Assembly: GCA_022575985.1 (NCBI GenBank)
Contig: JAKSXM010000147.1
Coordinates: forward strand, 24,338,001-24,402,000
Direction: 5' to 3'
Length of the DNA: 64,000 nucleotides
Source: Anagrus nilaparvatae
Taxonomy: Eukaryota > Arthropoda > Insecta > Hymenoptera > Mymaridae
Shown: piece after piece, positions 22,223 to 34,356 of the stretch
Numbering within the stretch: position 1 is the first letter of the stretch
Layout: each line of letters begins with the position of its first letter
Notes under the pieces: generated by a model
Seen by the model: only the letters and a program-made list of their open reading frames with translations
What the model was told of the DNA's origin: nothing
The model's database searches: none
Made by a program: the position numbers and the translations under genes

Positions 22223-23490
22223 TCATAAATCAATTGAATCAACTTTAAAAGTAACAGTTCCTTTTTTATCATCATCCTCATCGTCTCTTACTTCATCTTC
22301 AGAGTTTGTTGATTCCGAATCGCTTTCATTATGATCTCTGTAATTTCCAAGTTTATCAGGTATCATCCCTGATCCAATTTTCCCTAATTGTTCCCTTAAT
22401 CGTTCAGCTGCGTATTTTGCTTGTACTTTCTAAATTAAAAAAAAATTTTAATTTTATCTGATTAATTTTTTATGAGCACAATTTTACCTGTAATCTAATT
22501 TCTTGCTCTTTTTGTAAGATAAGCGATTCTTTAATATCTAAAGTCTTTACAGCTCCATGCACTATCAGAGGTGGAGTTGCAGCTGTAACTTCCCAATGCT
22601 TATCTTTTTTTCTTACTTTTTCTTTTTCAGGATCATGAACATTGGATTTGGTAGTTTTGTAAGGCAAAAATGCTTTTTTCTTACTATGATTAGGATTTTC
22701 AACTATGTTAGTAATATACTTTATATGTTCTAACTTTAAAATCTCTTCTGTTTCAAATGATTTTATTTCTTCTAAATCTGATGGCTTAATTAAACTTTCT
22801 TCTGGTCCAAGTTGAATAACTTTTTTTTCATGACAACCGCTTCCTGTTGGCTATAATTGATATGCATTATAGTATGAATAAATTTAATTTTTTAATAAGC
22901 AAAATATACCTGTGCAATTATTTTTAAAGGATCATCATCATCATCGCTATCTAATTCTACAATTTTATCTTTACTTTGTTTTTCGTTGTACTTGCCAGTC
23001 CATTCTAATTCACTCATAGCATTTTTTCCTTCAGCTGCAATATTTAATCTTGATAACAATTTACCAGCTTCTTCAACTTGATTTCTGTTGTCTAATTCTT
23101 TTATTAATTTTTCTTTAAAGTGTAAAATTTTTGCTCCTTTGTCTGGAAGTTTTTCTATAAATTTTCTAAATAATAAAAATATTTGACGATACTTTATTAA
23201 AATAAAAATAAAACTATTGTAACCGGTAATTTAAATATTGGATACTTTCTATATACTTTTTTAGGTACTTACTTGTTGGCTAGTAGTTTATTTTGTCTTT
23301 CTAAAAGTTCTTCTATTTCAAATGTATTTTTTTCATTTAATTTTTCAATGTATCCTTGACTAGATTGTTTAGGTAATGGTTGTATTTCACCTGGTACCTT
23401 TTTAATAACTTGAGGTAATTTATCAGGTATATTTTTTAAGATATTTAATGCTTCTTCAATTTCTTTTGCAAAATTATAATTTTTTTCCAT
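22223..23490 (-). CDS. Gdown1/POLR2M (GRINL1A) homologue, RNA polymerase II-associated
   Basis: Four exons on the minus strand, 23490-23273, 23165-22910, 22850-22488 and 22429-22223, join with GT-AG borders to 347 residues, close to human POLR2M. Gdown1 binds RNA polymerase II and controls general-factor access and pausing in the nucleus. The family signature LLERQNKLLANKKFIEKLPDKG is split by intron 1 (about residues 62-83; the human protein has RLLRNEKFICKLPDKG). The C-terminal part keeps KESLILQKEQEIRLQ, followed by a QAKYAAERL-type helix, and ends with an acidic EVRDDEDDD near the C-terminus (human VRDEDDD). The ATG at 23490 is preceded in frame by a stop, so a GTG further upstream at 23517 is not the start. 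The centre is variable, as is usual for this family. Confidence 0.88.
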
Positions 23491-23958
23491 AATTCTAATT
23501 GTAGTTTTTGGTTGCACTATTAAAAATTTTGTTTATAGTTTTATTGGAATAAAATAAATTGTCTGTGGGGTTAAACAAAGAGTTTTATTACAACTATTAT
23601 TTTTGATAACACTCTTAATTTAATAAACATAAGGTAAGATAACGTAAGCTCAGAATTTTTTTTATAAAAAAAATAATTGCATATTGATTTGTTTTTTGCA
23701 GTTTATTTTGAAATCAAACACATAATATTGTTATCTCCAAATGAGAAAAACATTCAAAAGTCACGTGGGTTCATCATTGAAGCCGAAGATATTATTTTGT
23801 GACATAACCTTAATTTTTGTGTTGTGGTTTGCGTCAGGTTTGCGTTGAAGTTGAGTTGAATTCATCAAAAGAAAAGTGCTTTTAATTATGTACAGATTTA
23901 AGAATGTCAAGCTATAAAAAAAAGTTTTAATTTGTAATAAACATTTACTAAAACAAAA
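23491..23958. promoter_or_regulatory. Shared divergent promoter of the Gdown1 homologue and SF3A1
   Basis: The two start codons face away from each other across 468 bp. A palindromic E-box CACGTG lies at 23762-23767, near the SF3A1 side, with GTTGAGTTGAA and GCGTTGAAG words around 23830-23865. No TATA box is evident for either gene. The tight head-to-head arrangement suggests co-regulation of two nuclear RNA-synthesis and processing genes; this is inferred from position only. Confidence 0.6.
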
Positions 23959-26900
23959 ATGCCAGATATTTCAGCAGCTCAGCCACCTGGAGTAGAGGTA
24001 GAAGGTGAAGTTGAAGAAGCACCTCCATCCTTGCCTATTGTTGGAATTATTTATCCTCCTCCCGAGGTTAGAAGTATCCTTTTAAAAGCATATAATAAAT
24101 ATGTATTACATTATTTTTTATCTGATAATTTACTTTGATTATCAGCAAAAATGCTATAACTAAATATCAAAGAATTACAAGCATTATTTTTTTTAATAAT
24201 TAAATGTTTAATTTATATTAAATTGTCTAGTTTTGACAATAAATTACGTTTATTACTTCCTTATCAATATTTACAGATATTGTTGATAAGACTGCTAGTT
24301 TTGTAGCCAGAAATGGACCTGAATTTGAATCTCGAATTCGACAAAATGAATTGAGTAATCCCAAATTTAATTTTTTAAATGTTGGAGATCCATATCATTC
24401 TTATTATCAACACAAAGTAAAAGAATTCAAAGATGGTAAAGGACAAGAACCAACTGTTGGAGTTGGGCTAAAAGGGGTAAACATAACTGCTCATCAAAAA
24501 CAGCAGGAAATACTTAAACAAGTAGAACAACCATTTATTCCAAAAGATCCACCTACAGAATTTGAATTTATTGCTGATCCACCTTCAATATCCGCTTTAG
24601 ATTTGTAAGAGACTTTAAACATTATAAATATAAAAATTTAATATTAAAATTAAAATTTTTATGTGCTTACAATTTGAATTTTTTTTAAAAGTTGGCTTAT
24701 TTCATTAAAAATATGAAATAAATCATTTTTACTGAATTCTGCTATAAATTATAAATATTATACTTTTTTATTTAGAGATATTGTGAAGCTCACAGCTCAG
24801 TTTGTTGCACGTAATGGACGTCAGTTTTTAACAAATCTTATGAATCGGGAACAAAGAAATTTTCAATTTGATTTCTTGAGACCTCAGCATTCTTTATTTC
24901 AGTATTTTACAAAACTATTAGAACAATATACAAAGGTTTGTGTTGCTAAAAATTTAAGGTAATAAAATCAGCTTGTTCACAGTGGCAGGTTTTAGACAAA
25001 AGTACACAGAATTACTTAAGTGTCAATATGATCTATGCTGCAGTGAACAAATTAAAATGAATGTTTTTAGCTGTTTTTTTATTCTTTTAAAGTAATTTTT
25101 AACTTGTAAAACCTTAATTCATAAAATTTCAGGTTTTGATCCCACCAAAAGACTTAACACGCCGCTTAAAAGATGAAGCTTTTAATATGGATAAAATTTT
25201 GGAAGAAGTAAAGTACAGGGCAGAGTGGATAAAATATCAGGATGCTCAGAAAAGAAAAGAAGAAGAAGAATTAGAAAGGGAAAGAGTAGCTTATGCTCAA
25301 ATAGATTGGCATGACTTTGTCGTTGTGGAAACTGTTGATTACCAACAATTTGAAGTTGGTAATTTTCCGGCTCCAACAACTCCTGATGAAGTAGGAGCAA
25401 GAGTTTTAATGCAGGTAAATATTTTTTTTTCTTAGTTGTATTATATTTAAATATACTGATAAAATGAAAATTAAATTATCATAAATACTTTCAGGAACGT
25501 ATTGAAGACGGTGAAGAAGTTGAAATGCAAATTGAGAGTGATGATGATGAAACTTTGCCTCAAATTAGTGAAAAAGATAGAGCGAAAGATAATAATCAAG
25601 TACAAGATATGGAAGAAGATTCTAGTGATGAAGAAGAAGTTTCACCCCCTGGTGAAACTCAGAAACTTAAAAATAAAACTGATGCAGCAAGCATGCAGCC
25701 ACCACCATTACCACCTGCTCCAGGAAATGTAGTAGTTAAAAAAGGCTATGACCCTAAGCAACACGGTAATTATTTTATAAAGAAATTTTTTTATCTTAAT
25801 AATTTACACATGGTTATTAAAAATTTTCTTGTAGCTGTTAAACCTGCACGTCCTGCTGCACCTGATGAATATCTAATATCTCCAATCACTGGAGAACGCA
25901 TTCCTGCTAGTAAAGTCCAAGAACATATGCGTATTGGTTTGTTAGATCCTCGATGGGTTGAACAAAGGGATAAACATCTAGACAAAATTGCTCAAGAAAC
26001 AGTATTTGCTCCTGGAACAGCTATTGAAGCTAGTTTGAAACAACTTGCTGAAAGACGTACTGATATCTTTGGTGTTGGTGATGAGGAAACAGCTATTGGT
26101 AAGAAAATTGGGGAAGAAGATAAGAAGAAAGATGATAAGGTGACATGGGATGGTCATACTTCAAGTGTTGAAGCTGCAACTCGCGCAGCCCGAGCTAATA
26201 TTACACTAGAAGAGCAAATTCATCAAATCCATAAAGTAAATTATTTAAAATACTAATAATATATTTTAAAAAATATGCCTAAAAATTCATTCATTCTACT
26301 ATTATTTTGCAGGTCAAGGGACTTTTGCCTGATGAAGAAAAAGAAAAAATTGGTCCTAAACCTGTTAATAAAGCTATGGAATTGTCACACATGGCAGCAG
26401 CAGCATCAAAACCACAAGCAACCTTGAAAGCTCCACCTAAACCTCCTGCTCCAAAACCAATTCAACAAATGCAACCTCCTCCAATGCCACAAATGCCAAT
26501 GCCTCCAATGGGAATGCCTCAACCAATGGGAATGCCACAACCACCAATAATGATGATGCCAGTGCCTCAAATTAGACCTCCACCCCTTATAGGTAATAAT
26601 AGTTTGGATTTTTTAGCAATAAATATAAGTATATAATTATATATTACAATTTTAATTTAATTTTAGCTCCAAATATGTCTCCTTTCATGCCACAACCACC
26701 AAATCTTCAAGCACCTATGCCGCCGCAAGTAAGCAAATAAAAAATTTATATACAAAAATTTTCACAGAATTATTTATAATTAAATAAAAATTTAAAATTA
26801 ATTTCAGATGGGTATGAAACATCCTGGTGAAATGTTAGAAGATGAACCCCTTGCAAAGAAATTGCGTACCGAAGATTCATTAATTCCAGAAGATCAGTTC

Positions 26901-28138
26901 TTGGCTAGAAATAGGGTAATTATGATTATAAATTATTATAAAAAAGTACATATTCTTTTGGTAATCGAATTTATTATTTATATTTTAAAACTTTCTTTTA
27001 GGGTCCTGTACACTTAAATGTTTTAGTACCTATGATGTCTGAAAAAGCAGAATGGAAATTGAATGGTCAAACATTAAATATGACCTTAAATATAACAGAC
27101 ACAGTTGCTGCTATGAAAGCTCGAATTTCAGAATTTACTGGAATGCCACCTGGAAAACAAAAATTGCAGTATGAGGTAAAAATTTGTAAAATGCAAAACA
27201 TGTTCGATTGCCTTAGCTTGCCTGGATATTCCTTCAGATCTATCCAGATTTTAAGAGTCCTGGATAATTTATAGCTCCTTAGATCTCAATAATTTAACTT
27301 TTTTGGCCCTTTCTGATTCTTAATAAATAATTTGAATAAAATTCAGCTTGCAAAGCATTCCTAAAGTTTAGGTCCTTGATCCAATTGAATTTTCTACTGA
27401 GATCGTACTTTCAAGCAGTAATATTCCCGAGTAAGTGCGTTTTGGCGTAGTGTAGCATATGGTTTTTTATAAAAAACAAAAACAATGGTATGAAGGAAAA
27501 AATGTCTTATTTGTTTGTTAATACTTTTATAAAGTTTGGGGGCTTTAAATAATTTAAATTTAGGGATTTAAAACAATTTTAACACAAGGACTTATAATGA
27601 TTTAAAATAATTTTTAAGTAGTTGAAAGTTAATTCACACTTTAGGCATAAAAAATGTTAATACATTTTATTTATATTTTGTAAAAACTAATTTTTTTTCC
27701 ATTTTCCGGATTTGGAAAAATGATTTTTTCCGAAAAGTCCTAAGAATCTATATTAAGGATGTTTAACAAGCTTATAATATTTAGATATTTTTCTAAAACT
27801 ATCGTTAAGAATCGAGAGGTGTCGAAAGAATTTGATCAACCATAGTTTATGAAATTTTAATTCTAATGAGCTGAAGATTTCAATACCATAATATTTTGGT
27901 CAAACGAGATAGCCTCTAAAATATAGCATGTATCTGCAGGAAAGACCTAAAGCAAGGACAATTTAACGTGTTTTATCTACTGAGTTTGACTAAAATTTTA
28001 CTTATTTATTTAAATTTCTTTTTTTTTAATTTTTAGGGAATGTTCTTCAAAGATAGCAATACATTAGCTTATTATAATTTATTATCAGGACATGTAATAA
28101 GTCTTTTCCCAAAAGAACGTGGTGGCAGAAAGAAATAA
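23959..28138 (+). CDS. SF3A1: Splicing factor 3A subunit 1 (SF3a120), U2 snRNP
   Basis: Eleven exons: 23959-24073, 24277-24604, 24776-24935, 25133-25414, 25495-25765, 25835-26235, 26313-26592, 26667-26728, 26808-26915, 27002-27175, 28037-28138. They join in frame to 760 residues (human about 793). SF3A1 is part of the SF3a complex of the 17S U2 snRNP and helps recognise the branch site. Seen in order: SURP/SWAP 1 (from about residue 40, IVDKTASFVARNGPEFE), SURP/SWAP 2 (from about 150, KLTAQFVARNGRQF), a charged coiled part leading to AYAQIDWHDFVVVETVDY (about 250-268), an acidic stretch, the conserved DEYLISPITGERIPASKVQE block (about 394-413), a Pro/Met-rich segment, and a C-terminal ubiquitin-like domain (about 670-755) ending KERGGRKK. 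The last intron (27176-28036) is much the longest. Confidence 0.97.
24974..25050 (+). ncRNA. Hairpin in SF3A1 intron 3, function unknown
   Basis: GTTCAC-A-GTGGCA (24975-24987) pairs with TGCTGC-A-GTGAAC (25035-25048): six pairs, one A-A mismatch and six more pairs including two G-U wobbles. Inside, GACA and TGTC, and CACAG/ACTTAAGTG words, can pair further. It could be a microRNA-like precursor, one arm of an H/ACA RNA (ACA near the 3' foot) or simply chance. Boxes that would decide this are not convincing. Confidence 0.25.
27176..28036 (+). other. Last intron of SF3A1, 861 bp
   Basis: The intron is far larger than the other ten (about 70-200 bp). It starts GTAAAA and ends TTTTTAG. The 27210-27440 part has less biased sequence (CTTGCCTGGATATTCC, GATCCAATTGAATTTTCTAC), which suggests an inserted repeat, but no terminal repeats were found. 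Confidence 0.6.
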
Positions 28139-28848
28139 AAATACTTTTATAATATTTGCAAATTAAAACTAATTAAACAATTTAAAATTAAATTTAATAT
28201 TGTAAAATTAAAATCATTTTGTACAAAAAATCAATTTTCATTGTAAGCTTTATTGTAAACAATTTTTTATTATTAAGTTAATAGAAACTTTTTAAAATTT
28301 TAATTTAATGAATGAATTTACTTGTTAATTGTGTGTAAATTAATTATTAGATGTTACTGATCAAATAAAAAGGTAGCGCCTAGTCAATTTAAGCTGAATG
28401 GGATATACGAATTTTTTTCTTTTTTTTTTAATCGTATTTCGCACCGTTTTTGACCGGATATAGTCTTTTGCGGATACTTTGAATTTGATCAATAACATAA
28501 ATTTAATAAAAAAAAAAAGCTGCTGTAAAATTTTTAATTTAAGTAACAACTTTTGACATATTTTATAAATTTCAATAAAAAATAAAATAAATGAAAATTT
28601 GAAAATTCAAAAGTCACATTGTATTAACATATTTACCATGTATAAAATGCTCAATACCACAGAAGGTTAAATTTTATATAAACTAACACACATTTACTTA
28701 AAAAAAAAAAAATAAAATGAAAAATATTGAAACAGTAAACCATTAAGTGCATAATATTATGCATATTACCTACATAAAGGTTAAAAAAAAATAATGTACA
28801 GTGATTCCATATAAAATCAACGTCGTATCGATTCCGTCTTACCTAGGG
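28139..28848. other. Intergenic region between SF3A1 and MFSD12
   Basis: The SF3A1 3' UTR, then AT-rich DNA. An AATAAA overlaps the SF3A1 stop (28134-28139), and AAATAAAAAGG at about 28363 could serve as a distal poly(A) signal. An isolated CpG-bearing stretch at 28375-28480 holds ordinary non-coding sequence. No gene was recognised. Confidence 0.45.
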
Positions 28849-29292
28849 TCAGTCACACGAGAGGAACACTCCCGGTGTTCTCGAATTTCAATTGACTATC
28901 GCATAAAAGAAAACGATAAACCAAAGTTGTGAAAACCAAAGTTGTGATATTAAGCCTTTTAGTTTTATTCAAACCGACAAGTCGGTTGTTGCAGTTCCTT
29001 TTTTCTTTGTTAATTTTTTTTTACATTGATTTCCAATATCGTAAAATTTATAAGTACTAAAATTAAAATATAAATTAATTAATCCTACGAATTTATTATG
29101 TTTATATGTGATTATTTGTAAACAAAATATTTAAGTGATAATTTTGTAGAAAATGACGTTAAAATATTTCGAAAAATGTTTATTGTTAGAAAGTACGAAT
29201 TGAAATTTTTAAATCATCGAAATATTGCAAAGTTCTAAATTGCTAAAAAAAATATTAAAAATCAGAGTAGTGTTAATATAATTATACCGTTG
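28849..29292 (+). promoter_or_regulatory. Probable MFSD12 initiator and 5' UTR exon
   Basis: TCAGTC at 28849-28854 matches the arthropod initiator TCAKTY, with A28851 as candidate first base, in a local CpG-containing patch (GTCGTATCGATTCCGTC). The exon would end at 29292 with GTTG|GTAAGT, and a 5' UTR intron runs to the AG at 29451-29452, 22 bp before the ATG. A tandem AACCAAAGTTGTGA duplication lies at about 28919-28947. No clear downstream promoter element is seen at the expected distance. Confidence 0.5.
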
Positions 29293-29474
29293 GTAAGTCC
29301 TAGAAAATTTCTAATTCAGCAAATATTTTGTTTCACATAAGATGAAATATAATACATAAAATGAAAATTTATATTTATTTATGTTCCATAACTAATTTAT
29401 TATGTAAAAATAAGATAAGTTTGTTGTTTATAATTAAATTTTATTATTCAAGGATTTAAAAAAAAATAATAAAA

Positions 29475-32400
29475 ATGCCTGATCCAGAAGAAAAAACAAG
29501 CGAAAAAACACCTCTTGTTGAAGCAAAAGTTAGCCGTTCAACAAAATTTTCATATGCACTTGGACATGTTTTTAATGATCTTGCAGCAGCTATGTGGTTC
29601 TCTTATACTTTACTGTTTTTTCAACGTGTTGCACTTCTTCAACCGATTGTAGCTGGTTCAATTATGCTATTAGGTATTGAAAAAAAAATTAATCAAATGA
29701 AATATTGAATTTAAATTTCGGCCCTCAAAGTTTCGCAAATTTTTTGGAAAATTAAAAAAAAACATGTAGATTACCTGTATTTTTGATAAATCAACCTTTA
29801 AAATGAGATTATTATAAAAATATTTTTTATAAAAAATTTTCAAAATTTGAAACGAAAAAAGTATTAAATTAATTTTATAGTTCAAATTACATAAAGTCAA
29901 CAATATAAAATACCATTTCAAAAATTGATTGAAAATTTGTTGAACGAAGAAGAGTGAAACACTATTGACAAAATTTTTGAAACTCAATATTATTGTGTGT
30001 CGCCGATAATGTACATAATTCAAAAGTATAAAATATCAATTTTTTCGAACAAGAAAATTTTTAGGATATATAAAATTGCAAAAAAATGTATAAAAATTAT
30101 TTACTAAAAATAATATTTTAGGTCAGCTAAGTGACGCAGTGATAACACCAGTTTTAGGCGTTTTCGTTGATAGATACGCAAAGAAAAAACAATGGCACGT
30201 TTATGGTTCAATAATGGTTGCAATAACGTTTCCATTAATTTATGGAACATTTGTACGTACCAGATCAGCAGCAATGCTAGTTTATATCCTTGGAACTGTG
30301 ATATTTCAAATTGGTTGGGCTGCTGTGCAAATTTCACATTTATCTATGATTCCTGTGCTTTCAAGCTCACCACTTGTTAGGTCAGAGCTTACAGCTATAA
30401 GGTATATATTTTTATTATATTAAACTGGCAAAAATATTTTTTGTAGCAAAATGAAATAATTTTAAAAGCGAAACTAAGATTTTTTTTATTTTTTATTTGC
30501 TATACAGAAATGAATCCTACACTGTAGAACTGCTGTGCTTGAATTTTGCTTAAATTTTTAATTTCAAAGATTAAGAACTTGCTTAATTTTTCAAGCAGTT
30601 TTTTTGATTTTTCAATAATTTGCTAGCTTGAATGTTTAAGCACTTTGCTCGAAAATTAAAGCAAATTCTTTGAAATTAATTATTTCGTTTTGTATCTATT
30701 TTGTAGGAATTTATTTTTAATTTTCTTTGTTTAATTGCAAAAATAAATATAATATATTTAATATACTTTTATGCCATAGATTTTAGGACAATTGTTTTGT
30801 ATTGTTTATTTTGAAGTTTTAGAAAAATGCAAATAATACACGGGTCAATATTCTTGAAATGTATATAAGATTATTTGTATAATTTGCTGAATGTTTTTGG
30901 TTCCAAAAAATAATTTTAAAAAGTTTGATTAGGTTGTTAAGTGTGGCTACTTATAATTTTTATTTATTAGCTATTTATTACGTATGATTTGCAACAGTTT
31001 AAAAAAAAAAAATATGTAGACCGATACAACTATGGAATCCCGTTTGTAGAAACTAGATATTTTCCAGTAGCGGCAACTGTTGTGATCAGATTTTTTTTCG
31101 CAGTGTTAATTTTTTAAATTTATTATTCTACTTTTTTCATTTATTTTCTTATAGGGGTGTGCGGTTACCTAAATTTTCGGCTACCCGCCCAAAAGTTCGG
31201 TCTTTATTTTTTTGGGTTGGGCCGGGTTGATTTTCGGTTATACCCGAAAAGCTTTAGGTCCGCAGGTACAGTTTTTAGGTGGGAAATTTCCCTGGCATTA
31301 CGATCCTAAGATCTTTTTTGTGATAAATTTCCGATCACTCTTAAAAATGAGAAAGAAAGGATCAAAAAATGCTTTTCTAAAAAAAAGGATAATTTTTATT
31401 ACCTATAAGTTATTATTTATTTTTTTATGTAAATTAAATGAATAAATAAATAAATAAAGTCATTTTGACCCTTTTATTCTCATTTTTAAGAGTGAATGAA
31501 AATTTTTAGCAAAAAGGATCATAGGATCGTAATGCCAGGGAATTTTCTCACCTAAAAACTGTACCTTCAGACCTCTGGAACCACCGACCTGACCCGAAAA
31601 AATCCAAGACCGCCCGAAGCTCCGAGTCGGGTAACCGCACACCCCTATTTTCTAACAAAAGTGAGTTTGATTCTTTTTACAGGAGTCCATAAAAAATTTT
31701 CAGCTTTTCTGTAGTTATAATTCTGTCGCCAACAAAGCTATTGAATGCCCTAAAATGCCATAAAAGCTCCATGGAAAAAAATGGGTGGTATTTATGTTTT
31801 TTGACCCGCTAAACACGAATCCGGGGTCTATTTTGCAAAATTCGTGGTCATTTTTTTGTTATTAACAAATTATTGCAAAATTAGCCAATAATTTGTTAAT
31901 ACCAAAAAAATGACCACGAATTTTGCGAAATAGACTCCGGATTCGTGTTAAGCGGGTCAAAAAACATAAATACCACCCATTTTTTTCCATGAAGCTTTTA
32001 TGGTATTTTAGGATTTTACGGCATTAAATAGCATTGCTGGCCGCAGGACTAGTAAAATTTATTTGTTTTAGTCAGATACTTTTTACCAAAAATGTTTTCA
32101 AATGTAGAAAAAAATGTACCTTCACAATTTATTCGTAAATTTGTAAGCTGATTAAGAAATCTTTTTGCTGAAAATCTAAGTAAAAAAATTTAACTTTTCA
32201 AATTAGCTGTAATTCTGATCAAACAGTGTTATTAGAAAAATTTTAATACAAATTAAATTTGAATTTAATTGATGATTTAAAATGAATAATTAATTAATTT
32301 AGAGTAATTAATAAAATTTAACTAGCAAATTCATAAAATAATTTTTTATTCAATTTTTCAGATATTCTGCTCAAGTAATAGCAGCTATTATAACTTTTAC

Positions 32401-33847
32401 CGTCACTTGGGTCATTTTGCCTAACAGATTGGATTTTTTTGTACGAGTTGGTCCTCAAGATGATTTCAAATTTAGGGTAAGTAAAATAATCCATTTAATT
32501 AGAAAAAAAGCATATTTAATAATATTCTAAAAACTGCTCCTTTTATGTAACAGAGAATCGTTTTGGTACTAACCGGAATCGGAATAGCCGCATCCGTATT
32601 ATTTCATGAATTATTAAATAGCCGCTTATTAGAAACATCAAATACATCAGTATCAGAAATACCAAGTACAAGTGCAACACCAGTTCCAACAATCGAAGTT
32701 GCTGGTACAAAAGACACAGAAACACTTTCAAGAAGAAGGAGAAGATCAATTACAACACGTGTACCAGGCGATTTACGTCCAGCTGTTAATATTATGATGA
32801 TGGTTGCGTTTCTTTATGCATCTGCAAGATTATTTACTGCACTGTCAACTGTTTATTTACCATTGTACTTGGTTGAAGCTAATGTTGGTGGAAAACAAAC
32901 TTTAGCGACAGTGCCATTACTTTGTTACCTGTCGTCGTTTGCTACTTCCTTGTTTTTAAAACATTTGTCAAGGCCATATGGTTCTAAGGTATGAATTTTT
33001 ATTTTTTTTGCATACTTGCATTTTAATTTATTTATTTTTTGGTTAAACTGTAAAAGGTGATTTATTTTGTTGCTTAATAATGCGTATTTAAAGAAATGGG
33101 TAAAATTAGTAGTAATAGACGAAACTAGTCAGACGTAATAAATTTTTTCATTCATTATAACATAAGACGAGTACAACTATGCGTTTTTAATTTTAAAAAT
33201 TTACAATAAAACTCAATAATAATATAAATGAAGAATTTTTATTTTTCTTTAATTTATAATGCGTACATTAAAGACATTTAACGATCAAACTTACTTTTAA
33301 GTAGTAACATACCAAGCCATGTAAGACTCGAGGTATATAATTTATTTTGATCACTCGATTTAAAAACGTTATTTTTAATATCATTTTAGGCATGCTTTCT
33401 ATGGGGAACATTAATTGGATTATCATCAGCAGCAGTTATATATTTTTCGGATATTGGAATATGGGAAATTTATTTAACAGCATTTTTAATTGGTGTTGCT
33501 AGTTCGATAACAATGGTTGCTGCTTTAAGTATAACTGCTGATATTATTGGACCAAGAACAGAAAATAGTGCGTTTGTTTATTCTGTTGTTACATTTTTAG
33601 ATAAAGTATTATTGGGAGTTATAATATTTTTAATTGAAAAATGGTAAGAAAATTTGATATAATAATTGAATGATAATAATTTTAATAATAATTAAAATTT
33701 TTTAAATTTAATTACAGGAGGTGTAAAAATACATTTAATTGTCCAAATTATAATCGAGATGTTTTGACTGGAGTTTGTGTTACAACAATGGGAGTTGGAG
33801 CGATAACATTAATTGTTGTAGCAAGATTTTTACCAAATAATAATTAA
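29475..33847 (+). CDS. MFSD12: Major facilitator superfamily domain-containing protein 12
   Basis: Six coding exons: 29475-29673, 30122-30401, 32362-32476, 32554-32988, 33390-33643, 33718-33847. They join to 470 residues with twelve hydrophobic segments expected, like human MFSD12, a lysosomal/melanosomal membrane protein needed for cysteine import. Family signatures: SYALGHVFNDLAAAMWFSY (about residues 26-44), LLGQLSDAVITPVLGVFVDR (about 65-84), FQIGWAAVQISHLSMIPVL (about 125-143), LTAIRY (about 154-159), and TADIIGPRTENSAFVYSVVTFLDKV in the penultimate exon. The N-terminal EKTPLV resembles an acidic dileucine lysosome-sorting signal. A variable Ser/Thr-rich loop with five consecutive Arg lies in the middle (about residues 225-265). 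The ATG follows a 5' UTR intron. Confidence 0.93.
31152..31647. mobile_element. hAT-type MITE, 8-bp target duplication
   Basis: The ends are inverted repeats: TAGGGGTGTGCGGTTACC on the left, GGGTAACCGCACACCCCTA on the right. They are flanked by TTTTCTTA and TTTTCTAA, seven of eight bases alike, which fits an 8-bp hAT target duplication. Pairing continues inward (AAATTTCCCTGGCATTACGATCC against GGATCGTAATGCCAGGGAATTTT), so the 496-bp element can fold almost end to end. No transposase is encoded. Relatives lie at 7170-7580 and, in part, 4597-4750. Confidence 0.88.
31744..32025. repeat. 282-bp near-perfect hairpin in the MFSD12 intron
   Basis: Left arm 31744-31875 and right arm 31886-32025 are reverse complements with few mismatches, including long identical blocks such as AAAAAATGGGTGGTATTTAT and GACCACGAATTTTGCGAAAT (its partner has GCAAAA). 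The loop is about ten bases (CAAAATTAGC). As part of the MFSD12 pre-mRNA it would form a very long double-stranded RNA. No clear target duplication was found, so the transposon class is open. Confidence 0.85.
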
Positions 33848-34020
33848 TTAAAATAGTAGGAATAATTTAATTTTAAGAAATTTAGTTTTAATCAACCATT
33901 ATTTATTATTATATTCAAATATTTATATATATATTTTATAGTTTTATAAGATTTAATATGTTAAAGAGTTTATTAATTTTGTTGTTAAGAATAAATAAAA
34001 AAATTTAAATCAAAATTAAT
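33848..34020 (+). terminator. MFSD12 3' UTR and poly(A) signal
   Basis: AT-rich 3' UTR after the TAA at 33845-33847. AATAAA at 33990-33995, overlapping a second AATAAA at 33994-33999, is the best poly(A) signal. Confidence 0.6.
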
Positions 34021-34356
34021 GAGCTAATTTTTATTTTTTATAATTTTGAGTAAAATACGTCGCAATTGTTCCCTCGAACAATTAACTCACTAATTGCATC
34101 CCAAATACTTGCACCCGTATAGGCAATCGGTCCACTGGAGTAAATGTTTATAGTTAAAAACACTCAAAGGAGAGCCTAGGTAGGAAAAACTCCAGTACTA
34201 AAAAACCCCTCGGTATGCATTTGTGCATTTTTTTATTTTTATTTTTATTTTTAAAAAAATATTTAAGAGACCTCAAGCTATGAGAATATATCAAGCTAAG
34301 TCAAGAAGTCTAAGCACCATCATCGGTGCCCAGGAAAACCAATTTTTCTTTACTAG

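Larger units (their letters stand above)
30402..32361 (+). other. MFSD12 coding intron 2, 1960 bp, host of two repeats
   Basis: Between the LTAIR and YSAQ codons. It contains a complete hAT-type MITE (31152-31647) and a long hairpin (31744-32025). The remainder (30402-31151 and 32026-32361) is AT-rich and codes for nothing. Confidence 0.8.

Noticed and set aside
23491..23517. Longer Gdown1 start at a GTG giving nine extra residues
   Set aside because: An in-frame stop lies just upstream, and a normal ATG at 23490 starts the conserved protein; GTG starts are not expected here.
24977..24987. TTCACAGTGGC, matching the start of vertebrate miR-27
   Set aside because: It lies on the 5' arm of the hairpin rather than the 3' arm, the rest does not match, and the family is not known from insects; the hairpin itself is kept as unassigned.
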